Assembly (NCBI GenBank): GCA_009777335.1
Contig: WRMC01000007.1
Coordinates: 1-64,000, forward strand
DNA length: 64,000 nt
Source: Treponema sp.
GTDB lineage: Bacteria > Spirochaetota > Spirochaetia > Treponematales > Breznakiellaceae
Reading direction: 5' to 3'
Part shown: positions 42,014-49,650 of the stretch, piece by piece
Layout: each line of letters begins with the position of its first letter
Numbering within the stretch: the first letter of the stretch is position 1
Translations under genes and position numbers: made by a program
Notes under the pieces: generated by a model
Told to the model about the DNA's origin: nothing
What the model saw: only the letters and a program-made list of their open reading frames with translations
Databases searched by the model: none

Positions 42014-44713
42014 ATGACTCCTGAACAAAAAGCCCGGGTAGAAATTGACAAACGACTGTCCGCATCGGGGTGGCTGCTACAGGACAAAAATGAGTTTAAT
42101 CCTGCCGCCGCAACGGGTGTCGCGGTGCGGGAATTTTACACAGACACAGGCCCAGTAGATTACCTTTTATTCGTTGATAGAAAGCCTGTCGGCATGATCG
42201 AAGCCAAGAAAGCTGAAGAAGGGCAAAACATTACTACCCACGAAAAGCAGTCTAAGCGGTATATAAAAAGCGGGATCAAATGGGCGGTAAACGGCACAAA
42301 AATATGTTTTGCCTACGAAGCAACCAGCGTCATTACCCGTTTTACCGATTATTCCGATGAAAAAGCCCGCTCCCGGGAAGTGTTCTCTTTCCACCGTCCT
42401 GAGACTCTGCGTGAATGGCTGGGAGACGATTCAACTCTTCGTAACAGAATGAAAGCATTTCCAAAGTTTGATACCAGAGGTTTCCGAATTTGCCAAACAA
42501 AGGCAATCCTTGGGTTAGAAAAATCTTTTGGCGAGAACAGACCCCGCTCTCTTATACAAATGGCTACTGGAGCAGGAAAAACATATGCTGCCATAACCGC
42601 CGCTTACCGACTTTTGAAATTTGCCCGTGCCAAAAGGGTACTCTTCCTTGTGGATACCAGGAACCTTGGTATACAAGCAGAGTCCGAATTCAGGGGTTTT
42701 TTGCCCAATGATGACCACCGTTTGTTTCCAGAATTGTACGATGTGCACCGTCTTAATTCCCCATCTATTCCTGCTTCTTCGCAGGTCTGTATAAGTACCA
42801 TTCAACGGATGTACTCCATACTGCGAGGCGAGGAACTGGATGAGAAAAACGAAGAGGAAAACCCCAACGAATTTACAATTACTGGTAATGCCCGAGAAGT
42901 TGTCTACAACGAAAAATACCCGCCGGAGTACTTTGACTTTATCATCATAGATGAATGTCACCGCTCAATTTATAACATTTGGCAGCAGGTTCTTGATTAC
43001 TTTGATGCCTTTCAAATCGGACTGACGGCGACGCCGGACAAACGCACTTTTGGATATTTCCAGGAGAATGTGGTAAGTGAATATTCCCACGAAGAAGCGG
43101 TACTTGATAACGTTAACGTAGGGTTTGATACCTTCATAATCGAAACCGAAATTACCAAAAAGGGAGCTACCTTAAAGGCCTTTGGGCAGTCTGTAGAACG
43201 GCGTGAACGGCTTACCCGTGCCAGGCGCTGGGAAACCCTTGATGAAGATGTAACGTATGCAAATACTCAGCTCGATCGTGATGTGGTAAATGTTAGCCAA
43301 ATTCGCACGGTTATCCGTACCTTTAAGGATAAAGTGCTTAGCGAGATTTTCCCCGGCCGCCTTGAAGTTCCCAAGACCCTTATCTTTGCCAAAACAGACA
43401 GCCATGCCGATGATATTATTCAAATAGTCAGAAATGAGTTTGGCGAAGGTAACGACTTCTGCCAAAAGATAACTTATAGTGTTAAAAACCCTGAAAAAGG
43501 GCTTTCGGATTTTCGTAATAGCTATTATCCCAGGATTGCGGTTACCGTAGATATGATAGCCGCAGGTATAGATGTGAAACCCTTAGAGTGTCTCCTTTTT
43601 ATGCGAGATGTACGAAGCCAGAGTTACTTTACGCAAATGAAAGGCCGGGGAACCCGGACATTGCTGAAGGATGATCTGCAGAAAGTGACACCCTCTGCTG
43701 CGGATAACAAGGCACGCTTTGTGATTGTTGATGCCGTAGGAGTTACCCAGTCATTAAAAACTGATACCCGCCCTCTGGAACGAATGCCAACGGTTTCATT
43801 AAAAGATCTTATGATGGGTGTTGTAATGGGCGCCATCGATGAAAACACATTGACGAGCCTTGCCAATCGACTTACCAGGCTGGATAAGCAACTAACCCCA
43901 GAAGAACAAACAAAATTGATAGAGGTCACAAAAGGTATTACCTTATCTACCATGGCAAGAAATTTGCTGAACTCCTTTGATGAAGATTTTATTGATTCAA
44001 GCGGTGAGACCCAAGAAGAGTTGATAGAAATTGCTGTGTCTCCATTCTTTGACCCCAATTTACGGGAGCATATCGAAGCTGTCCGCAAAGCCCACGACCA
44101 GATTATTGACAAAGAGACCCTGGACAAGGTAACGGCTACCGGTTGGAGCGGCGATCAAGAAGCCAAAGCGAATGAGTATATTGCATCATTCCGTAAATTT
44201 ATCGAAGACAACAAGGACGAAATAACTGCACTGGCCATATTATTTAACGGCACCTGGAAGACCCGGCCTCTTACCCTGGCAATGATAGAGGAAGTACATG
44301 AGGCTCTGATCAAGGTAAATATAAGTACAGAGCGGCTTTGGAGTGCATACGGAATTATCCGAAAAGCTGAGGTTAAAGCGGCAGGTCCCTTAAATAAGCT
44401 AATTGATATAGTATTACTGTTGCGCTTCGAACTTGGCATCTCTTCAGAACTTACACCATATAGCAACATAGTAAACTTTAACTTTATGAGGTGGACCCTT
44501 GCCAAGAACGCCGGGAACATTCATTTTACCGAAGAACAGATGGTATGGCTTCGTATGGTCAAAGACTTCATTGCTGAGTCTATGGCGATAAGCCCTTACG
44601 ACCTGGATCTAGCCCCTTTTAACCGTCATGGGGGATTGGGCAAGTTTTATGATTTGTTCGGTGATGGGTATGAGGCTTTGCTGGATGAGATGAATCTTGC
44701 CTTGGCGGTGTAG
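42014..44713 (+). CDS. hsdR: Type I restriction enzyme, motor and nuclease subunit HsdR
   Basis: An 899-residue HsdR. The N-terminal nuclease domain has a PD-(D/E)xK site with Asp49 (VDYLLFVD) and Glu63-x-Lys65 (MIEAKK). The helicase has Walker A ATGAGKT at about 184-190 and DECHRS from 313, then motifs TATPDKRTFG and MKGRGTRT. The C-terminal region (about 690-890) contacts the methylase. HsdR translocates and cuts unmodified DNA. ATG at 42014 is preferred over a TTG 17 codons upstream since the family's N-terminus starts at MTPEQKARVEID. Codon use is more AT-rich than flanking genes, a sign of transfer. Confidence 0.93.
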   Translation: MTPEQKARVEIDKRLSASGWLLQDKNEFNPAAATGVAVREFYTDTGPVDYLLFVDRKPVGMIEAKKAEEGQNITTHEKQSKRYIKSGIKWAVNGTKICFAYEATSVITRFTDYSDEKARSREVFSFHRPETLREWLGDDSTLRNRMKAFPKFDTRGFRICQTKAILGLEKSFGENRPRSLIQMATGAGKTYAAITAAYRLLKFARAKRVLFLVDTRNLGIQAESEFRGFLPNDDHRLFPELYDVHRLNSPSIPASSQVCISTIQRMYSILRGEELDEKNEEENPNEFTITGNAREVVYNEKYPPEYFDFIIIDECHRSIYNIWQQVLDYFDAFQIGLTATPDKRTFGYFQENVVSEYSHEEAVLDNVNVGFDTFIIETEITKKGATLKAFGQSVERRERLTRARRWETLDEDVTYANTQLDRDVVNVSQIRTVIRTFKDKVLSEIFPGRLEVPKTLIFAKTDSHADDIIQIVRNEFGEGNDFCQKITYSVKNPEKGLSDFRNSYYPRIAVTVDMIAAGIDVKPLECLLFMRDVRSQSYFTQMKGRGTRTLLKDDLQKVTPSAADNKARFVIVDAVGVTQSLKTDTRPLERMPTVSLKDLMMGVVMGAIDENTLTSLANRLTRLDKQLTPEEQTKLIEVTKGITLSTMARNLLNSFDEDFIDSSGETQEELIEIAVSPFFDPNLREHIEAVRKAHDQIIDKETLDKVTATGWSGDQEAKANEYIASFRKFIEDNKDEITALAILFNGTWKTRPLTLAMIEEVHEALIKVNISTERLWSAYGIIRKAEVKAAGPLNKLIDIVLLLRFELGISSELTPYSNIVNFNFMRWTLAKNAGNIHFTEEQMVWLRMVKDFIAESMAISPYDLDLAPFNRHGGLGKFYDLFGDGYEALLDEMNLALAV

Positions 44714-44724
44714 GAAAGAAGAAA

Positions 44725-44775
44725 ATGGAACAACGAATTAGCACTAATGAAGGAAAGAGAGGGAACATAGATTGA
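44725..44775 (+). CDS. Possible 16-codon coupling peptide before hsdS
   Basis: An ATG at 44725 with AGGAAAGAAG in front opens 16 codons (MEQRISTNEGKRGNID) whose TGA overlaps the TTG start of hsdS (44772). The shape suits a short translated leader that hands ribosomes to hsdS. Whether it is translated cannot be judged from sequence alone. Confidence 0.3.
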   Translation: MEQRISTNEGKRGNID

Positions 44776-46025
44776 ATTTGCCGGACGGGTGGGTAGTTGC
44801 TCCACTGGAATCATTATTAAATTACGAACAGCCAACTCCTTATATTGTCAAATCCACAAATTACAACGCTAATTTTAAGACACCAGTATTGACTGCAGGA
44901 AAATCTTTTATCATAGGTTATACTAATGAAACAAACGGGATTTACAAAGATATATTGCCAGTAATAATATTTGATGATTTTACAACAGCCACTCAATTCG
45001 TGACGTTTCCATTTAAGGTAAAATCATCTGCAATGAAAATGTTGCAGATAGTTTCACCAGAATTGAATATTAAATACTTATTTTATCGTATGCAATTGAT
45101 ACGGCATAACTCAACTACGCATAAACGATACTGGATTTCTGATTATTCGAATAATGTCATTGAGCTTCCGCCCCTCGCCGAACAGCACCGCATAGTCACC
45201 CAAATCGATGCGCTGTTCTCTAAGCTGGACAAGGGCGTGGAAACCTTACAAACCATACAGCAGCAACTGCGGACATATAGGCAGGCGGTGTTGAAGTGGG
45301 CGTTTGACGACACTGCTGTGAATACACCTACAAGTCCTCTTTATCAGATATGCTCTCATATTGTTGACTGTCCTCATTCTACACCAAAATGGGTAAATAG
45401 TGGAAAACTTTGTTTAAGGACTACCAATTTTCGCAAAGGATATTTAGACTTATCAGAGAAAAACTATGTTTCTGCCGTTACTTTCAACGAGCGCACCCAA
45501 CGCTTGAAACCTCAAAAAAACGATGTACTATATAGCCGCGAAGGTGCAATTTTAGGACTTGCCTGTTTAGTACCTGGAAATGTTGAGCTGTGTATGGGCC
45601 AACGAATGATGTTAATGCGTACAAATTCAATGGTTCTCCCGAAATTTTTGATGCATTACCTTAATTCGCCAAATATAGAAATGATTGTGAAAAAGAAAAC
45701 AGGAGGAACAGCCTCACCACATATAAATGTTGGAGATGTAAAGTTGTTTGAAATCCCAGTACCAACAATTAATGAGCAATCCGATATTATCACAACCATA
45801 GAATCCCGCTTGTCCGTCTGCGATAAACTGGAGCAAATCGTAGACGAAAACCTCGCAAAAGCGGCGGCCTTACGGCAGAGCATACTCAAGAAAGCATTCG
45901 AAGGAAAACTTGTACCCCAGGATCCAAGCGACGAACCTGCTGATAAACTGCTTGAACGTATAAGACAAGAGAAAAGGTCAACGAATTACGCGAATAATAC
46001 GAATAAGAGGAGAAAGCAAAGGTGA
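44772..46025 (+). CDS. hsdS: Type I restriction enzyme specificity subunit HsdS
   Basis: A 417-residue HsdS with two target-recognition domains (about 1-130 and 185-330), each followed by a conserved coiled coil: LPPLAEQHRIVTQIDALFSK and PTINEQSDIITTIESRLSV, then LRQSILKKAFEGKLVPQ near the end. It sets the DNA target for both methylation and cleavage. The two recognition domains do not look alike, so the target should be bipartite. A TTG start is used because the first domain begins with LPDGWVVAPLE right there. Lies between hsdR and a DUF1016 gene. Confidence 0.9.
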   Translation: MNLPDGWVVAPLESLLNYEQPTPYIVKSTNYNANFKTPVLTAGKSFIIGYTNETNGIYKDILPVIIFDDFTTATQFVTFPFKVKSSAMKMLQIVSPELNIKYLFYRMQLIRHNSTTHKRYWISDYSNNVIELPPLAEQHRIVTQIDALFSKLDKGVETLQTIQQQLRTYRQAVLKWAFDDTAVNTPTSPLYQICSHIVDCPHSTPKWVNSGKLCLRTTNFRKGYLDLSEKNYVSAVTFNERTQRLKPQKNDVLYSREGAILGLACLVPGNVELCMGQRMMLMRTNSMVLPKFLMHYLNSPNIEMIVKKKTGGTASPHINVGDVKLFEIPVPTINEQSDIITTIESRLSVCDKLEQIVDENLAKAAALRQSILKKAFEGKLVPQDPSDEPADKLLERIRQEKRSTNYANNTNKRRKQR

Positions 46026-46073
46026 ATATCCCGTATCAAAATCCCATTCGTGCTAATTCGTTTAATTCGTTGA
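45978..46073. repeat. Imperfect inverted repeat of AATTCG-rich sequence around the hsdS stop
   Basis: Left arm starting TCAACGAATTACGCGAAT (45978 on) and right arm ending TTTAATTCGTTGA (46073) pair imperfectly over about 28 bases. A related CAACGAATTAGCACTAATG occurs at 44730, between hsdR and hsdS. The motif family is built on AATTCG. Confidence 0.5.
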
Positions 46074-46091
46074 TAGAAAAAGGAGCTTCAA

Positions 46092-47171
46092 ATGCCTGAC
46101 AATAAAAAGTCTTTAATCCCTCAAAAAACAACCGTAACCAAACAAGACAAAGTATTCTTTGCAGAAATCGCTGCGATTTTACAAGAAGCGCGTCTTACTG
46201 CTTATAAAACTGTTAATACCATATTGGTACAAACAAACTGGCATATCGGGAAGCGTATAGTTGAACAGGAACAAAAAGGCAAAAGCCGCGCCGATTATGG
46301 CGATTATCTAATAGTAAACTTATCCCGCTATTTGACTGGTACTTTAGGTAAGGGTTTTTCAGAGGCAAATCTTAGGAATTTCAGGCAGTTTTACCTCTGT
46401 TTTCCCAAGGGCCTTCAATTCGCTAGACGCCGTCTAGCGAATCCGGAAAATCTTTCATGGTCACACTGGTGTGCGATTATGCGTATTGAAGATGATACCG
46501 AGCGTACTTATTATATAACAGAGACAAGCGAACAAAATTGGAATGTTAAATTACTTGAACGTAATATAAGAAGCGGTTATTATCGCAGACTGCTTTCGTC
46601 ACCAAAAAAAGTGATTACAAAATCTAAAGAAAAAAAAGATAATATAACTGATTTTATCAAAGATCCTTATATACTTGAATTCCTCGATTTACCGGAAGAT
46701 ATGACAGGTAAAGAAACTGAACTAGAAAGAGCTATCATAAATAATTTACAGAGCTTTTTACTTGAACTGGGCAAAGGTTTTTCTTTTGTTGCCCGGCAAT
46801 TACGGATTAGTACCGAAACATCACATTTTTATATTGACCTTGTGTTTTATAACTATCTACTGAAATGTTTTGTCATCATTGATTTAAAGACAACAAAACT
46901 CAGCCCCCAGGATATTGGTCAGATGGACATGTATGTCCGTATGTTTGATGCATTAAAACGAGGACAAGACGACAACCCAACCCTGGGAATAATCCTTTGT
47001 GCCGAGAAAGATGAAACAATAGTAAAATATTCTGTCTTAAAAGAAAACAAGCAAATTTTTGCATCAAAGTATAAAACCATTCTACCGACCGAAAAACAAC
47101 TTGCTGCTATGATAGACAAGAGTAATGCAAGACTGCTGTTAGGTAATAGCAAAGGAACTACAAATGGCTGA
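46092..47171 (+). CDS. DUF1016 (YhcG-type) PD-(D/E)xK nuclease
   Basis: A 359-residue protein of the DUF1016/YhcG family. N-terminal helical domain (about 20-180) with TNWHIGKRIVEQEQ, FSEANLRNFRQFY and LSWSHW; C-terminal PD-(D/E)xK domain with Asp249 (FYIDLVFYN) and Asp264-x-Lys266 (VIIDLKT). These proteins are frequent passengers of type I restriction loci, where their role is still not settled. A perfect 12-base-arm palindrome lies inside the gene at the junction of FPKGLQF and PENLSW. It overlaps hsdM by 8 bases. Confidence 0.88.
   Translation: MPDNKKSLIPQKTTVTKQDKVFFAEIAAILQEARLTAYKTVNTILVQTNWHIGKRIVEQEQKGKSRADYGDYLIVNLSRYLTGTLGKGFSEANLRNFRQFYLCFPKGLQFARRRLANPENLSWSHWCAIMRIEDDTERTYYITETSEQNWNVKLLERNIRSGYYRRLLSSPKKVITKSKEKKDNITDFIKDPYILEFLDLPEDMTGKETELERAIINNLQSFLLELGKGFSFVARQLRISTETSHFYIDLVFYNYLLKCFVIIDLKTTKLSPQDIGQMDMYVRMFDALKRGQDDNPTLGIILCAEKDETIVKYSVLKENKQIFASKYKTILPTEKQLAAMIDKSNARLLLGNSKGTTNG
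46418..46442. repeat. Perfect palindrome inside the DUF1016 gene
   Basis: Arms ATTCGCTAGACG (46418-46429) and CGTCTAGCGAAT (46431-46442) around a single C. It is translated as FARRRLAN, an added stretch relative to the usual motif, and keeps the reading frame. Confidence 0.8.
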
Positions 47172-48654
47172 CAACAATACATCAGCAATCACCCAAAAGG
47201 TATGGAGTCTCTGCGGTGTTTTATATGACGATGGCGTAAGTTATGGAGACTACCTAGAGCAGATCACGTATCTCATTTTTCTCAAAATGGCTGACGAATA
47301 TACCAAAGCTCCTTACAAGCGAAATTTCGGTATTCCCGAAACGTATTCATGGAGCAAGCTTGAGTCCCTTGCCGGTGCGGAACTTGAAACACGGTACAAT
47401 AAGATGCTGACAGAGTTGGGTAAGAAAAGCGGAACACTTGGCCGTATTTTCGCCAAAGCGCAGAACAAAATTAGCAACCCCGCCTATCTTAAGCGCATTG
47501 TTACCATGATTGGAGCGGAGCAATGGGTGTCCATGTCTTCCGATGTAAAGGGTGATATTTACGAGGGTTTATTGGAAAAGAACGCAGCCGACACAAAGAG
47601 CGGTGCGGGTCAATATTTTACTCCCCGGGCACTCATTAAGACTATGGTGGAATGCCTGCGCCCTGAGCCTGGGAAAACCATAGTAGACCCCGCCTGTGGA
47701 ACCGGAGGTTTTTTCCTTGCAGCCTATGACTATCTGACTGATCCAAATCGGTTTAAGCTCACTCGCAAGCAACGGGAATTTTTAAAAAACAACACCTTTC
47801 GAGGCTGGGAGATCGTACAGAATACTTACCGCCTGTGTATAATGAACCTGTTCCTGCATAACATAGGTGAAATTGACGGTGAGCCGCCTGTCACCCGCAA
47901 TGATGCACTCCTTACCGACCCCGGAGAAAGGTTTGACTTTGTATTAACCAATCCTCCCTTCGGTAAAAAGAGTGCCATGACCTTTACCAACGAAGACGGA
48001 GAACAGGAAACCGAAGATCTGGTTTACAATAGGCAGGACTTTTGGGCAACTGGGTCAAACAAGCAATTAAATTTTGTCCAGCATATTCACACACTATTAA
48101 ATTCCACAGGAAAAGCCGCAGTTGTTGTACCTGATAACGTATTGTTTGAAGGTGGCGCAGGTGAAACTGTGAGGAAGAAGCTTCTTGAGACTACTGATCT
48201 CCATACCATACTCCGCCTGCCTACGGGGGTATTCTATAAACAGGGTGTAAAAGCGAATGTCATCTTCTTTGATAATCGCCCGGCAAGCCCTGATGTACAA
48301 ACCAAAGAGCTGTGGATTTACGATTTTCGCACCAATGTGCATTTTACCTTGAAGCAGAACTCAATGAAATTTGAGGACTTAAAGGATTTTATCGCCTGTT
48401 ATAACCCCGACAATCGCCACAAACGCCGCGAGACTTACAATGACACAAATCCCGATGGCCGTTTTCGACAATTTACGTATGAGCAGATAAAAGAAAGGGA
48501 TAAAACCAGTCTTGATATATTTTGGATCAAAGACAAGTCTTTAGCTGATCTTGATAGTTTACCTGACCCGGATGTTTTGACGGGTGAAATAATAGACAAT
48601 CTAGAAACGGCTATAGAAAGTTTTCGAGAAATTATGACGGAACTGGGAGAGTAA
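47164..48654 (+). CDS. hsdM: Type I restriction enzyme methyltransferase subunit HsdM
   Basis: A 496-residue N6-adenine methyltransferase. N-terminal HsdM_N domain (VWSLCGVLYDDGVSYGDYLEQ, residues 12-32), SAM-binding motif DPACGTGGFF from 175 and catalytic NPPFG at 263-267. It forms the M2S core with HsdS. Gene order R-S-DUF1016-M is not the common R-M-S. Overlaps the DUF1016 gene by 8 bases. Like the rest of the locus it is more AT-rich than its surroundings. Confidence 0.93.
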   Translation: MADNNTSAITQKVWSLCGVLYDDGVSYGDYLEQITYLIFLKMADEYTKAPYKRNFGIPETYSWSKLESLAGAELETRYNKMLTELGKKSGTLGRIFAKAQNKISNPAYLKRIVTMIGAEQWVSMSSDVKGDIYEGLLEKNAADTKSGAGQYFTPRALIKTMVECLRPEPGKTIVDPACGTGGFFLAAYDYLTDPNRFKLTRKQREFLKNNTFRGWEIVQNTYRLCIMNLFLHNIGEIDGEPPVTRNDALLTDPGERFDFVLTNPPFGKKSAMTFTNEDGEQETEDLVYNRQDFWATGSNKQLNFVQHIHTLLNSTGKAAVVVPDNVLFEGGAGETVRKKLLETTDLHTILRLPTGVFYKQGVKANVIFFDNRPASPDVQTKELWIYDFRTNVHFTLKQNSMKFEDLKDFIACYNPDNRHKRRETYNDTNPDGRFRQFTYEQIKERDKTSLDIFWIKDKSLADLDSLPDPDVLTGEIIDNLETAIESFREIMTELGE

Positions 48655-48716
48655 TTATTTAAACAGCCCCAGGGCCTTGATGACCCCAGGGTGGTTATAT
48701 TCTAAACACCCGTCTC

Positions 48717-49562
48717 CTACTCGACCAGGCCCGTTTCCCTCATATTGAAGATTCCCAACTGCATGGATTCTTCCCAGCTGAGGTTGTTCATCCGGTCCTG
48801 TTCGGAGATGATCCAGTCCTGGCCTATTTCCAGGGCCTTTCGGAAGATCCCCGGCAGGTCTAGCTTTCCGGTGCCCAGGGCGGTAAAGCCAAAGTTCTTC
48901 ACCCGTTCTTCGTCCTGCATGTACCGGGGGCTTATGGGGTCAAGCATGTCCTTGCAATGGAGCAGGGCTATGCGGTCCTTCACCTTTTCCATGTAGGTGA
49001 CCGGGTCCAGCCCTGCCGAGTAGACCCAGCCCACGTCCAGTTTAAAACAGAGCCGGGGGTCTATGAGGACCAGGTAGTAGTCCATCACCGAGATGCCCTT
49101 AAAGACGGTGGTAAATTCCTGGTAGTGGTTGTGATACATGGGGATGAGCCCTTCGTCGGCCAGGAGCTTGACGGTCTTGTTCAGGTCATCGATGTCCTGC
49201 ATCATCTCATCGTAGGTGCCAACGTCTCCGTATATCTTGGTGCGGAAGGAGCGGATCACCTGGGTCCAGCGGAGGTTCACCTTCTTTACTCCATAAAGGT
49301 TGGCCTTTTCGACCACGGCCTTGAGGTTCGCGGGGTCCTTATGGAACTCCCCGTGGGTGCTGCCTATGCCGGTGCAGAGGCTCTCCAGGCCCAGGTCCCT
49401 ATAGCGTTTGAGGTTCTCTTTGAGGTCTCCGGGGAACATGCTTAGGTCACCGTCCATGGCCTTAAAGCCCATCTTGGCGTACTTCTCTAAATAGGGCCAG
49501 GGGTCGTGGTTGGGGTTTACCCGGTCCCGGTAGCCTATCCATGCGGGTTTCAACTTTTTCAT
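48717..49562 (-). CDS. Sugar phosphate isomerase/epimerase (IolE-like), paralogue
   Basis: A 281-residue TIM-barrel isomerase very like that at 21099: same MKKLKPAWIG start, FKAMDGDLS, LIPMYHNHYQEF, CFKLDVGWVYSAGLDP, IALLHCKD and FGFTALGTGKLDLPG. Metal ligands lie in the Glu/His/Asp positions of these motifs. AAGGAGGG precedes the ATG at 49562. It is transcribed divergently from the GH31 gene, so the two may share control and a substrate. Confidence 0.85.
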   Translation of the reverse strand: MKKLKPAWIGYRDRVNPNHDPWPYLEKYAKMGFKAMDGDLSMFPGDLKENLKRYRDLGLESLCTGIGSTHGEFHKDPANLKAVVEKANLYGVKKVNLRWTQVIRSFRTKIYGDVGTYDEMMQDIDDLNKTVKLLADEGLIPMYHNHYQEFTTVFKGISVMDYYLVLIDPRLCFKLDVGWVYSAGLDPVTYMEKVKDRIALLHCKDMLDPISPRYMQDEERVKNFGFTALGTGKLDLPGIFRKALEIGQDWIISEQDRMNNLSWEESMQLGIFNMRETGLVE

Positions 49563-49650
49563 AATCCCTCCTTAAATACATACCCTTCTTGTGCTAGAGT
49601 TACCCGAATGTTCTTGCCGGGTGGCTCTCTCTTACTAGTGTATATCACAT

